A DNA stretch of 64,000 nucleotides from Prorocentrum cordatum (GCA_963575745.1 CAUYUJ010017796.1:160350-224349); one strand, 5' to 3'; positions 42,661-54,817 are shown, counted from the stretch's first letter. The notes: generated from the sequence alone by a model not told the origin. Program-made: numbers and translations.

Positions 42661-44447
42661 ATGGGGGAGAAGACTTTCCAGATCATGGGTGCCCTCTCCT
42701 GCGTGGTGATGGCAGCCTCGGCAGCAGTCTTCTGCCTGCCGATGCACAGGCTCTCCTTCTTCACTGGCGGTTTCATTCGCGCCGCGCGCATTGAGACGCA
42801 TCTCTTGACGGTGGAGTTCCAGGAGGACGGCAGCGGCTTCTGCAAGGCGATCAATTATTGAATCGCTTCGCTCATTCCGCCGGCCCATTTCGCATGACTG
42901 AGCCTCTTGGGGCCGCTGGGGGGCCTCTTCAGCGTCGCTTGGGGGCCTCCTGAGGGCCTCTTGGGGGCTTTGGGGGCCTCTCAGGGGCCTCTTGAGGCCT
43001 CGGGGCTTCTTAAGGCCGAGGGCTCGAAGTTTCGTTTTGTGTTCCCCCTTTGGGGCATCGCTTGGGGCCCTCTTGGGCCCCTCTTGGGCCGTCTTGGATG
43101 TCTCTGGGGCCGTCTTGGAGCCCTCTTGGGCCAGCTTGGGGCCTTCTTGGGAGCTTCTTGGGCCCTCTTGGGGCGATCTTGGGGGCCTCTTGGGCCGTCT
43201 TGGGGCGTCGGGAAGCCGAAAAGATGGACACGCCAAAATCTGCCCACAACCTAATGAAAAGTAATGAATTTTGCCTCTTTGGGCCCTCTGGGGAGTGCTC
43301 TTGGAGGCCTCCTGGGGCGTCTGGGGGCCATCTTGGGCGTCTTGGAACGATCGTGTGGCATCTCGGAGCACTCTTGAACCATCTTGGAGGGCTCTTGGCG
43401 GCCTCGTGGCCCTTCTTGGGGCTCTCTGGAGGGCCACGGGGGCGGCGCCCAGGAGGAAAACCATCTCTGACCCGAGTCTGCCGGGGATCGCCCGGGGTAC
43501 TTTTCGTCCGGGTAAACCCAGGGGCCGCCCCGCGCGCGCGAAGTAGAAGTATTATTTAGCAGTTACCGGAGATCTTAGCACGCCTCTGGCCCGTTGGGCC
43601 GGCGAATTTGCGCCCCGGCACGTGCTCCGACGGCAGCTTCAGCCTGGAGGAGGTCCAGCAGAGGTTCTGCGCCCCTGTGGTCGCCACGGCCTACCCGCAG
43701 GGCTGCCACGGCTTCCAGAACGCGTTCCGTCTCGGCATCGGGCTCGCCGCCTCCCTGGTGCTCAACGCAGTCGGCCTGGTGTGCGTCCTCTTCGCCCTCC
43801 ACAGCTATATCTACGGGCAGAGCCACAAGCGGTCCTACCGCAGCCTGGCGCTGATCGCGCTCGTGGTCTCTACCCTACAGCTGGGCGCTGCCGTGAGCAC
43901 GTACGGCCTCTTCGTGTTCAGGCACCTGGACGAGATGAAGGCCAGAGGCGCCAGCGGCATGGTCACCAAGTTTGTCTTCGCGGCGAGCGAGGGCATCGGG
44001 GCTTCCTTTGGCTTCTTCGCGTGCACCAGCATCATCTTCTTGCAGCTGTTCATGCTCGCGATCTGGCAGTACACCAAGACCTCGCAGGAGCAGAGCGACG
44101 AGGAGATCAGGGAGAAGAAGCTGTTCGCCGCCGGGTTGGAGGCCCACGCGGGCTACGGCGGTGTCCCGGCCGCGGCGCCGCCGGCGCAGCCCTGGCCGCA
44201 GGCCGAGCAGGTCCTCTACGTCCCCGGCAGCGCCGCGCCGCAGCAGTGGGATCAGCCGCCCACCGGCTTCGGAGGCGCTGCCGGCGCGGTGCCGGCCCAG
44301 GCATGGCCCCAGGCCGGCGGCCCCGCGCCGCAGCAGTGGGACCAGCCTGCCGGGCTGCTGGCCCCGAGCACTTGCGAGAGCCAGCCCCTGGAGATGCGGC
44401 GGGGGCAGACCTACATGCCCGACGCCCCGCCGAGCAACGCGGTGTGA
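42661..44447 (+). CDS. Four-transmembrane protein, array copy B (interrupted)
   Basis: Coding parts 42661-42858 and 43608-44447 add up to 1038 nt, exactly the length of copy A (345 residues). The first part ends after Tyr66 (TAT; TAC in copy A) and the second resumes with LRPGTCSD. Without removal of the 749-bp insert, translation stops at TGA 42859-42861. Same helices and loop Cys as copy A. Type-2 residues: Ala114, Ala120 and Thr164 near helices 2 and 3, Thr206 in helix 4, plus Ser and Val changes in the tail. Either a gene with a non-canonical intron or a copy split by an insertion; the second part shows no decay. Confidence 0.7.
42859..43607 (+). other. Insert in copy B (intron-like or transposed)
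   Basis: Starts TGAATCGCTTCG and ends GCCGGCGAAT in the placement given; shifts of 1-2 bases either way give the same joined product, because ATT is repeated at both ends. None of the placements gives GT-AG or GC-AG. ATTCCGCCGGCCCA (42874-42887) and TGGGCCGGCGAAT (43595-43607) are imperfect inverted repeats. The interior is GGCCTCTTGG-type minisatellite with one spacer core module (43205-43285). Confidence 0.75.
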
Positions 44448-46276
44448 GCCCAGGGCCCTTTCCCGGAGTCCTTGCTCCTGCTGCTCTTGCTCCGCCGTCC
44501 TCCTGCTGGTCGCCGCCCTCACTGCTCCCCCTCCTCGTCACAGTGTCCTGTTCATCGGAGACGTCGACCGCCGTCCCCTGCTTTTTGGAAACGCCCATGA
44601 GGCCAACCGTTGGGCCGAAGTGTGGCAAAGCTATCGGGCTATGTGGGCTATGTATTCCTCCAGCCGTCGTGGAACCCCTTCGGGGAACGCTGGAGAGAGG
44701 ACGAGAAACGAGGAGGATAGGGACGATAAGGAGGAGCAGGAGGAGGAGCAGGAGGAGGAGGAGGAGGGGGAGGAGGAGGAGGAGGAGGAGGAGGAGGAGG
44801 AGGAGGAGGAGGAGGAGGAGGAGGAGGAGGAGGAGGAGGAGGGAGGAGGAGGAGAGGAGGAGGAGGGAGGAGGAGGAGGAGGAGGAGGAGGAGGAGGAGG
44901 AGGAGGAGGGGGAGTGAGGAGGAGGAGGAGGAGTGGGAGGAGGAGGAGGAGGAGGAGGAGGAGGAGGAGGAGGAGGAGGAGGAGGAGGCGGAGGAGGAGA
45001 AGGAGGAATGAGGAGGGGTCCTGGGAGCCTCTTTGGGGCCTCCGAGGAGCCTCGTGGGAGCCTTTTGGGCCCTCTTTGGGGTCTCTTTGGGGCCTCTTGG
45101 GGGCCTCTCTGGGGAGGCCTCTGGGGACCTCTAAGGGACCTCTAAGGGACCTCTAAGGGACCTCGTGGACTTCGGAGGCCGACATGGGGCTCTGTGCACA
45201 GTGGTGGGTCCCTCGTTGAAAGCGTTAGGGCCGTCTTGAAGGCCACTGTGGCCGTCTTGGTGGCCTCCTCTTAGGGGCCCTCTTGGGCCGTGTTGCTGGC
45301 CTCTTGGGGCCTCCCAACGTCAATCACGCCGTGCACCCTTGTGGCAAGACCACAGGGTGCGGCGGATCTGGTGGCCTTGGGTCCATCCCGCCACTGCGCC
45401 GCTGGGTTGTGGTTCAGAAGCCTCTTGGTTACTTATTGGGGTCTCATTGGGTGTGTCGCGGGGAGATGCTGGAGGCCTCCTGGGCACCTATCTGGTATCT
45501 CTTAAGGCCTCTTCGGGGGCTTCTGAGAGGCCGCTTGGGTTTACGGTGGAGGCTATGGAAGCCATCTTAGAGGACAATGCGAGATTGCTTCGGAGGCCCC
45601 TTGGCCCCCTCTTGGGCTTTGGCAGTCGTGCGGGCCCTCCTGGCGGCCGTGTTGCGCCGTCTTGCACGTCCTCTTGGACCGCCTCGGCGTGTCGGAAGGG
45701 CAGAACGGCGAGAACCCAGAACAAATCATTGACCAGCTCGAAGAAAATCAATCATGTTTACCTCTTGGTGTCTCCTTGGAGCCCTCTTGGAGCGACTCGG
45801 GGACTTCGGGGCCGTCCCGAGGCCATCTTGGGCAGTTTCGGAGCCCCTTTGGAGCCTCTTCAGACAGAGACAGTGGGAATGCTTGAGGATAACCCCTTAC
45901 GCTAAAACACATCGCTAAAACAGTGCTCACGGCAACTGCCCGGGCAAAATGCTGCCAAGCAGCACTCCAATACGATACAATGCTGTAGCATAGCAGTAAC
46001 AGTACAAGGGTGTATCAGCAGATCGTGCGTTTGGCGCAGCGTTCCGTCACCATCGGCAGGCATTATTCTTGGTATCTTGTTTCTTTCCTCTTCATTTCTC
46101 GGTGGGGCGATCTTCCTCCGTCAGTTATTCAACCCTCCTCCGCTGCCACCGCGGCTCGAGAAACGAGCCAGTGAGTTCCAACGTTCTAGCAGATCCTCTG
46201 CATACAGGCCCTTTTGCCGGCTGCGACTGGCAATCGACATTGCGAGGTACCGTTCGTCTTTGGTCGAGGTGGCAGC
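44448..46276. repeat. Spacer B-C, type X
   Basis: 3' region, head segment (44560-44690), long GGA microsatellite (44720-45008), GGCCTCTTGG-type minisatellite, three AAGGGACCTCT copies (45130-45165), a core module (45690-45770) and the conserved 5' flank (about 45905-46276). No gene. Confidence 0.7.
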
Positions 46277-47314
46277 ATGGGGGAGAAGACTTTCCAGATC
46301 ATGGGTGCCCTCTCCTGCGTGGTGATGGCAGCCTCGGCAGCAGTCTTCTGCCTGCCGATGCACAGGCTCTCCTTCTTCACTGGCGGTTTCATTCGCGCCG
46401 CGCGCATCGAGACGCATCTCTTGACGGTGGAGTTCCAGGAGGACGGCAGCGGCTTCTGCAAGGCGATCAATTACTTGCGCCCCGGCACGTGCTCCGACGG
46501 CAGCTTCAGCCTGGAGGAGGTCCAGCAGAGGTTCTGCGCCCCTGTGGTCGCCACGGCCTACCCGCAGGGCTGCCACGGCTTCCAGAACGCGTTCCGTCTC
46601 GGCATCGGGCTCGCCGTCTCCCTGGTGCTCAACACAGTCGGCCTGGTGTGCGTCCTCTTCGCCCTCCACAGCTACATCTACGGGCAGAGCCACAAGCGGT
46701 CCTACCGCAGCCTGGCGCTGATCGCGCTCGTGGTCTCTACCCTGCAGCTGGGCGCTGCCGTGAGCATGTACGGCCTCTTCGTCTTCAGGCACCTGGACGA
46801 GATGAAGGCCAGAGGCGCCAGCGGCATGGTCACCAAGTTTGTCTTCGCGGCGAGCGAGGGCATCGGGGCTTCCTTTGGCTTCTTCGCGTGCGCCAGCATC
46901 ATCTTCTTGCAGCTGTTCATGCTCGCGATCTGGCAGTACACCAAGACCTCGCAGGAGCAGAGCGACGAGGAGATCAGGGAGAAGAAGCTGTTCGCCGCCG
47001 GGTTGGAGGCCCACGCGGGCTACGGCGGTGTCCCGGCCGCGGCGCCGCCGGCGCAGCCCTGGCCGCAGGCCGAGCAGGTCCTCTACGTCCCCGGCGGCGC
47101 CGCGCCGCAGCAGTGGGATCAGCCGCCCACCGGCTTCGGAGGCGCCGCCGGCGCGGGGCCGGCCCAGGCATGGCCCCAGGCCGGCGGCCCCGCGCCGCAG
47201 CAGTGGGACCAGCCTGCCGGGCTGCTGGCCCCGAGCACTTACGAGAGCCAGCCCCTGGAGATGCGGCGGGGGCAGACCTACATGCCCGACGTCCCGCCGA
47301 GCAACGCGGTGTGA
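46277..47314 (+). CDS. Four-transmembrane protein, array copy C (uninterrupted)
   Basis: 345 residues; same architecture as copy A, with Gly75, Tyr in STYES and Val in PDVPP near the C terminus. The whole reading frame is identical in protein to copy F, 10,342 bp to the right. Upstream sequence carries the conserved 5' flank and a TTCCTCCGTCAG tract (46107-46122) that could be a trans-splice acceptor. Confidence 0.82.
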   Translation: MGEKTFQIMGALSCVVMAASAAVFCLPMHRLSFFTGGFIRAARIETHLLTVEFQEDGSGFCKAINYLRPGTCSDGSFSLEEVQQRFCAPVVATAYPQGCHGFQNAFRLGIGLAVSLVLNTVGLVCVLFALHSYIYGQSHKRSYRSLALIALVVSTLQLGAAVSMYGLFVFRHLDEMKARGASGMVTKFVFAASEGIGASFGFFACASIIFLQLFMLAIWQYTKTSQEQSDEEIREKKLFAAGLEAHAGYGGVPAAAPPAQPWPQAEQVLYVPGGAAPQQWDQPPTGFGGAAGAGPAQAWPQAGGPAPQQWDQPAGLLAPSTYESQPLEMRRGQTYMPDVPPSNAV

Positions 47315-50194
47315 GCCCAGGGCCCTTCCCCGGCGGTCCCCGGCGCGCGGCCGCGGCGGGAGGGAGTCCTTGCTCCTGCTGCTCTTGCTCCGCCGTCCTC
47401 CTGCTGGTCGCCGCCCTCACTGCTCCCCCTCCTCGTCACAGTGTCCTGTTCATCGGAGACGCCTACGGCGAATCACCGCCGCCCACTGCCTGTTGGAAAT
47501 GCCCATGCTATGTGTTCCCCGCGCCGTCGTGGAACCCCTTGGCGGAACACTGGGGACAGGAAGAGGAAGGAGGAGGATGGGGAGGAGAAGAAGGAGGATG
47601 AGAAGGAGGAGGATGAGGAGGATGAGGAGGAGGGGTTGGTCCTGGGAGCCTCTTTTGGGCCTCTTGGGCCTTCTTAGCCTTCTTTGGGGCCTCTTGGGCC
47701 CTCTTTGGGGCCTCTTGGGGGCCTCTTGGGGGCCTTTTGGAGTCTTCTGGGGACCTCTAAAGGGACCTCTTGGCCTTCGGAGGCCTCCATGGGGCTCTGT
47801 GCGCAGGTCCCTCTTTGGGAGCTTTAAGGCCGTCTTGAAGGCCTCTGGGGACGTCTTGGGGCCGTCTTGGGGGCCTCTTCTGATGGCCCTCTCGGGGGCC
47901 GTCTTGGGGGCCGTGTAGCTGGCCTCTCGGGGGCCTCTTGGGTCGTCCTGGGGCGATCGTGAAGGCCTTTGGGGCCGTCTTGGAGCATGGAGCATGGGAA
48001 GCCCACACAGGCGAGACCGATAGACTGCTCGAACAGCCTGAGGACAATCATCGATTCGGGCCTCCTGGAGGTCCTCTTGGAGCCCTCTCGGGGCGGCTTG
48101 GGGGCCTCATGGGCCGTCTGGACGGCATTGGGCCGTCTTGGGGCCGTCTTGGACGTCTTGGGAGGCGTCTTGGGACCGTGGAGGCCCTCCAGGGCCATCT
48201 TGGACGTCCTGGAGGCGTCTTGCTGGCCATCCTTGGCCGTCTTGCAGCCATCTTGGAGGCCATCTTGGGCCATCTTGGCCGTCTTGGAGGCGATTTGGGC
48301 AACGGGGTACGTAGTTTCGGCGGCGCTGTTGGGTCCTTCGGGTGGCAGGCGGGATCGGACGAGACTCCACTGAGAGTTTCCGAAAGGGCCACCAACTACC
48401 TGGCATACAGCACGCCGTGCACCCCTGTGGCACGCCAACAGGAGGCGGCGGATCGAAGATGCCTACGGCGAATCCCCGCCGCCCCCCTGCCTTTATGACA
48501 CGCCTGTGTGGCCGAACATGTGGGCAAAGTTTGGCCACGCGATTGGACCATGCGTTCTCCAAGCCGTTGTGGAAGCCCTTCGGGGAACACGTGGGGGAGG
48601 AAGGAGGATGAGGAGAAGAAGGAGGAGACCTCTTGGGAGCTTCTTGGGTCATTCTTGAGGCCTCCTGGGAACTTCCTGGGGGGCTCGTGGAGGCCTCTTG
48701 GGGGCCTCTTCGGCCTCTTGGAGGCCTTTGAGGGCTTCTTGGGGGCCTCTTTGGTCGTCTTACGGCGTTCCTGGCCCGTCTGACGCCGTCGGGAGCCGCC
48801 ATGGGAGCCTCGTTGGGACGTCTTGGGGCCCTCTTGAAGCGCTTCAGAGTCGTCTTGAAGGCCATCGTTCCAGGCCTCTTGGGCCGTCTTGGCGCCTTGA
48901 GGGGCCGTCTTGGGAGCCTCTGGGGCGATCTTGGGGCAATCTTGGGGGCTGTTTTGGAAGCACATGCCCACGTCCGTCGAGCACGTGTCTGGCAACTCAG
49001 TGCTGTTGGCCTCTTCGGGCCCTTCTGGAGGACCTCTTGGAGGCCTCTTGCGCCTTTGCAGGGGCCTGCCTCCTGGGCGCTTCTTGTGCCGTCTTGGGCT
49101 CTCTTGGACCCTCTTGGCGGTCTTGGGGGCAAATTCAAACCGTTTTTGGAGGCCATCTTGGGGCTGCCTTGGGCCCCCGTGAGCCCACCTTGCCCGCCTC
49201 GGAGGCATCTTGGAGGCCATCTTGGTCGTGGCTATTTGGAGGCGATTGGGCCAACAATTTGTGGCGACTTTTTGCAGCTTTCTGGTGGGCTGGGCCGGAG
49301 CCTCAGTTTTGTTCTCAACAGTGAACCAAGAGCCACCAGAACTCCAGCATACCGGGCACCCCTGTGGGCCTCTTAGGGCGCTTCTTGGGACCTCTGCGGG
49401 GGCCTCTAGCGGTCTCGGAGGGGCCGCTTGGGATTCTGGTCGAGGCTGTGGAGGCCATCTTCGAGGAGAGCGCGAAATTGCTGCTGAGGCCCCGCGGCCC
49501 CCTTTTGGACCAGCGTTGGGCCGTTCGGGGGGCCTCTCCGACGGTCTTGCTGGTCCTCGTGAGGTCTTTTGGGCCGCCTAGGGGCGTCGGAAGTTCAGAG
49601 CGGCGAGAACGCACAAAAACCAATTCATCCATCCGAAGGAACTCAGTGGTGTTTGCCTCCTGGTTCCCCCTTATGGTGTCTGCTTGGGTCCCTCTCGGAG
49701 CGACTTTAGGACCTCGGGGCCGTCCTGAGGCCATCTTGGGCGGTCTTGGAGCCCTGTTGGACCCTTTTCAGACAGAGACAGAGGAAATTCTAGAGGAACA
49801 CCCCATGCACTAACACACATCGCTACGACAGTGCTCACGACCACTCTCCAGGCAACGCGCTGACAAGCAGCACCCGAGCACAACGCAATGCTGCAGCATA
49901 GCAGTGATAGTACAAAGAGGGTACCAGCAGATTGTGCAGTGGGCGCGGCGCTCCGTCACTATCGGCAGACACTGTTCTTGATCTCGTGCTTCCACCGTCA
50001 TCGCTCCTCGGCGGGGCGATCTTCCTCCGTCAGTTACTTAGCCCTCCTCCGTTGCCACCCCGGCTCGAGAAACGAACCAGTGAGTTCCAACGTTCTAGCA
50101 GATTCTCTGCATACAGGCCCTCTTGCCGGCCGAAACTGGCAATCTTTTTTGCGCGGTACGTGTGGTACCGTTCGTCTTTGGTCGAGGTGGCAGC
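47315..50194. repeat. Spacer C-D, type Y
   Basis: Close copy of spacer A-B: GGA tract (47560-47635), GGCCTCTTGG minisatellite, core modules at about 47988-48065, 48957-49010 and 49585-49665, second head segment (48460-48600), and conserved 5' flank (about 49805-50194). Confidence 0.72.
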
Positions 50195-51982
50195 ATGGGG
50201 GAGAAGACTTTCCAGATCATGGGTGCCCTCTCCTGCGTGGTGATGGCAGCCTCGGCAGCAGTCTTCTGCCTGCCGATGCACAGGCTCTCCTTCTTCACTG
50301 GCGGTTTCATTCGCGCCGCGCGCATTGAGACGCATCTCTTGACGGTGGAGTTCCAGGAGGACGGCAGCGGCTTCTGCAAGGCGATCAATTATTGAATCGC
50401 TTCGCTCATTCCGCCGGCCCATTTCGCATGACTGAGCCTCTTGGGGCCGCTGGGGGGCCTCTTCAGCGTCGCTTGGGGGCCTCCTGAGGGCCTCTTGGGG
50501 GCTTTGGGGGCCTCTCAGGGGCCTCTTGAGGCCTCGGGGCTTCTTAAGGCCGAGGGCTCGAAGTTTCGTTTTGTGTTCCCCCTTTGGGGCATCGCTTGGG
50601 GCCCTCTTGGGCCCCTCTTGGGCCGTCTTGGATGTCTCTGGGGCCGTCTTGGAGCCCTCTTGGGCCAGCTTGGGGCCTTCTTGGGAGCTTCTTGGGCCCT
50701 CTTGGGGCGATCTTGGGGGCCTCTTGGGCCGTCTTGGGTCGTCGGGAAGCCGAAAAGATGGACACGCCAAAATCTGCCCAAAACCTAAGGAAAAGTAATG
50801 ATTTTTGCCTCTTGGGGCCCTCTGGGGAGTGCTCTTGGAGGCCTCTTGGGGCGTCTGGGGGCCATCTTGGGCGTCTTGGAACGATCGTGTGGCATCTCGG
50901 AGCACTCTTGAACCATCTTGGAGGGCGTTTGGCGGCCTCGTGGCCCTTCTTGGGGCTCTCTGGAGGGCCACGGTGGCGGCGCCCAGGAGGAAAACCATCT
51001 CTGACCCGAGTCTGCCGGGGATCGCCCGGGGTACCTTTTCGTCCGGGTAAACCCAGGGGCCGCCCCGCGCGCGCGAAGTAGAAGTATTATTTAGCAGTTA
51101 CCGGAGATCTTAGCACGCCTCTGGCCCGTTGGGCCGGCGAATTTGCGCCCCGGCACGTGCTCCGACGGCAGCTTCAGCCTGGAGGAGGTCCAGCAGAGGT
51201 TCTGCGCCCCTGTGGTCGCCACGGCCTACCCGCAGGGCTGCCACGGCTTCCAGAACGCGTTCCGTCTCGGCATCGGGCTCGCCGCCTCCCTGGTGCTCAA
51301 CGCAGTCGGCCTGGTGTGCGTCCTCTTCGCCCTCCACAGCTACATCTACGGGCAGAACCACAAGCGGTCCTACCGCAGCCTGGCGCTGATCGCGCTCGTG
51401 GTCTCTACCCTACAGCTGGGCGCTGCCGTGAGCACGTACGGCCTCTTCGTGTTCAGGCACCTGGACGAGATGAAGGCCAGAGGCGCCAGCGGCATGGTCA
51501 CCAAGTTTGTCTTCGCGGCGAGTGAGGGCATCGGGGCTTCCTTTGGCTTCTTCGCGTGCGCCAGCATCATCTTCTTGCAGCTGTTCATGCTCGCGATCTG
51601 GCAGTACACCAAGACCTCGCAGGAGCAGAGCGACGAGGAGATCAGGGAGAAGAAGCTGTTCGCCGCCGGGTTGGAGGCCCACGCGGGCTACGGCGGTGTC
51701 CCGGCCGCGGCGCCGCCGGCGCAGCCCTGGCCGCAGGCCGAGCAGGTCCTCTACGTCCCCGGCGGCGCCGCGCCGCAGCAGTGGGATCAGCCGCCCACCG
51801 GCTTCGGAGGCGCCGCCGGCGCGGGGCCGGCCCAGGCATGGCCCCAGGCCGGCGGCCCCGCGCCGCAGCAGTGGGACCAGCCTGCCGGGCTGCTGGCCCC
51901 CAGCACTTACGAGAGCCAGCCCCTGGAGATGCGGCGGGGGCAGACCTACATGCCCGACGTCCCGCCGAGCAACGCGGTGTGA
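50195..51982 (+). CDS. Four-transmembrane protein, array copy D (interrupted)
   Basis: Coding parts 50195-50392 and 51143-51982 total 1038 nt (345 residues), as in copies A and B. Type-2 residues in helices 2 and 3, but Ala206 and the tail as in type 1; one private change is Asn138 for Ser138 (GQNHKRS). TGA at 50393-50395 closes the frame if the insert is not removed. Confidence 0.7.
50393..51142 (+). other. Insert in copy D (intron-like or transposed)
   Basis: 750 bp, same position and ends as the insert in copy B and nearly identical in sequence. The core module lies at about 50745-50815. The terminal inverted repeats are conserved. Confidence 0.75.
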
Positions 51983-53793
51983 GCCCGGGGCCCATTTCCC
52001 TGGCGGTCCCCGGCGCGCGGCCGCGGCGGGAGTGAGTCCTTGCCCCTGCTGGTCTTGCTCCGCCGTCCTCCTGCTGGTCGCCGCCCTCACTGCTCCTCCT
52101 CCTCGTCACAGTGTCCTGTTCATCGGAGACGCCGACCGCCGTCCCCTGCTTTTTGGAAACGCCCATGAGGCCAACCGTTGGGCCGAAGTGTGGCAAAGCT
52201 ATCGGGCTATGTGGGCTATGTATTCCTCCAGCCGTCGTGGAACCCCTTCGGGGAACGCTGGAGAGAGGACGAGAAACGAGGAGGATAGGGACGATAAGGA
52301 GGAGCAGGAGGAGGAGCAGGAGGAGGAGGAGGAGGAGGAGGAGGAGGAGGGAGGAGGAGGGAGGAGGAGGAGGAGGAGGAGGAGGAGGAGGAGGAGGAGG
52401 AGGAGGAGGAGAGGAGGAGGAGGAGAGGAGGAGGAGGAGGAGGAGGAGGAGGAGGAGGAGGAGGAGGAGGAGGTGAGGAGGAGGAGGAGGAGGAGGAGGA
52501 GGAGGCGGAGGAGGAGAAGGAGGAATGAGGAGGGGTCCTGGGAGCCTCTTTGGGGCCTCCGAGGAGCCTCGTGGGAGCCTTTTGGGCCCTCTTTGGGGTC
52601 TCTTTGGGGCCTCTTGGGGGCCTCTCTGGGGAGGCCTCTGGGGACCTCTAAGGGACCTCTAAGGGACCTCTAAGGGACCTCGTGGACTTCGGAGGCCGAC
52701 ATGGGGCTCTGTGCACAGTGGTGGGTCCCTCGTTGAAAGCGTTAGGGCCGTCTTGAAGGCCACTGTGGCCGTCTTGGTGGCCTCCTCTTAGGGGCCCTCT
52801 TGGGCCGTGTTGCTGGCCTCTTGGGGCCTCCCAACGTCAATCACGCCGTGCACCCTTGTGGCAAGACCACCGGGTGCGGCGGACCTGGTGGCCTTGGGTC
52901 CATCCCGCCACTGCGCCGCTGGGTTGTGGTTCAGAAGCCTCTTGGTTACTTATTGGGGTCTCATTGGGTGTGTCGCGGGGAGATGCTGGAGGCCTCCTGG
53001 GCACCTATCGGGTATCTCTTAAGGCCTCTTCGGGGGCTTCTGAGAGGCCGCTTGGGTTTACGGTGGAGGCTCTGGAAGCCATCTTAGAGGACAATGCGAG
53101 ATTGCTTCGGAGGCCCCTTGGCCCCCTCTTGGGCTTTGGCAGTCGTGCGGGCCCTCCTGGCGGCCGTGTTGCGCCGTCTTGCACGTCCTCTTGGGCCGCC
53201 TCGGCGTGTTGGAAGCGCAGAACGGCGAGAACCCAGAACAAATCATTGACCAGCTTGAAGAAAATCAATCATGTTTACCTCTTGGTGTCTCCTTGGAGCC
53301 CTCTTGGAGCGACTCGGGGACTTCGGGGCCGTCCCGAGGCCATCTTGGGCAGTTTCGGAGCCCCTTTGGAGCCTCTTCAGACAGAGACAGTGGGAATGCT
53401 TGAGGATAACCCCCTACGCTAAAACACATCGCTAAAACAGTGCTCACGGCAACTGCCCGGGCAAAATGCTGACACGCAGCATTCCAATACGATACAATGC
53501 TGTAGCATAGCAGTAACAGTACACGGGTGTATCATCAGATTGTGCGTTTGGCGCAGCGTTCCGTCACCATCGGCAGGCATTATTCTTGGTATATTGTTTC
53601 TTTCCTCTTCATTTCTCGGTGGGGCGATCTTCCTCCGTCAGTTATTCAACCCTCCTCCGCTGCCACCGCGGCTCGAGAAACGAGCCAGTGAGTTCCAACG
53701 TTCTAGCAGATTCTCTGCATACAGGCCATTTTGCCGGCTGCGACTGGCAATCGACATTGCGAGGTACCGTTCGTCTTTGGTCGAGGTGGCAGC
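51983..53793. repeat. Spacer D-E, type X
   Basis: Same build as spacer B-C: head segment (52125-52260), GGA microsatellite (52285-52525), AAGGGACCTCT triplet (52647-52682), core module (53207-53285) and conserved 5' flank (about 53415-53793). No gene. Confidence 0.7.
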
Positions 53794-54817
53794 ATGGGGG
53801 AGAAGACTTTCCAGATCATGGGTGCCCTCTCCTGCGTGGTGATGGCAGCCTCGGCAGCAGTCTTCTGCCTGCCGATGCACAGGCTCTCCTTCTTCACTGG
53901 CGGTTTCATTCGCGCCGCGCGCATTGAGACGCATCTCTTGACGGTGGAGTTCCAGGAGGACGGCAGCGGCTTCTGCAAGGCGATCAATTACTTGCGCCCC
54001 GGCACGTGCTCCGACGGCAGCTTCAGCCTGGAGGAGGTCCAGCAGAGGTTCTGCGCCCCTGTGGTCGCCACGGCCTACCCGCAGGGCTGCCACGGCTTCC
54101 AGAACGCGTTCCGTCTCGGCATCCCTGGTGCTCAACACAGTCGGCCTGGTGTGCGTCCTCTTCGCCCTCCACAGCTACATCTACGGGCAGAGCCACAAGC
54201 GGTCCTACCGCAGCCTGGCGCTGATCGCGCTCGTGGTCTCTACCCTGCAGCTGGGCGCTGCCGTGAGCATGTACGGCCTCTTCGTGTTCAGGCACCTGGA
54301 CGAGATGAAGGCCAGAGGCGCCAGCGGCATGGTCACCAAGTTTGTCTTCGCGGCGAGCGAGGGCATCGGGGCTTCCTTTGGCTTCTTCGCGTGCACCAGC
54401 ATCATCTTCTTGCAGCTGTTCATGCTCGCGATCTGGCAGTACACCAGGACCTCGCAGGAGCAGAGCGACGAGGAGATCAATGAGAAGAAGCTGTTCGCCG
54501 CCGGGTTGGAGGCCCACGCGGGCTACGGCGGTGTCCCGGCCGCGGCGCCGCCGGCGCAGCCCTGGCCGCAGGCCGAGCAGGTCCTCTACGTCCCCGGCGG
54601 CGCCGCGCCGCAGCAGTGGGATCAGCCGCCCACCGGCTTCGGAGGCGCTGCCGGCGCGGTGCCGGCCCAGGCATGGCCCCAGGCCGGCGGCCCCGCGCCG
54701 CAGCAGTGGGACCAGCCTGCCGGGCTGCTGGCCCCCAGCACTTACGAGAGCCAGCCCCTGGAGATGCGGCGGGGGCAGACGTACATGCCCGACGTCCCGC
54801 CGAGCAACGCGGTGTGA
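53794..54817 (+). pseudogene. Four-transmembrane protein, array copy E (14-bp deletion, recombinant)
   Basis: Uninterrupted at codon 66 but 14 bp are missing at the junction 54123/54124, at the start of helix 2, so the frame shifts after LGI and runs to 54483; the original frame is open from 54128 to 54817. The total of 1024 nt equals 1038 minus 14. Sequence is type 1 up to about 54270 (CTGCAG, AGCATGTACGG) and type 2 from 54286 (TTCGTGTTCAGG, Thr206, GAVPAQ), so the copy joins halves of the two types. Confidence 0.85.

Noticed and set aside
42859-43607. Ordinary GT-AG intron in copy B
   Set aside because: No GT...AG pair reproduces the 1038-nt coding length of the uninterrupted copies; the only exact joins start AT, TT, TG or GA and end GA, AA, AT or TT.
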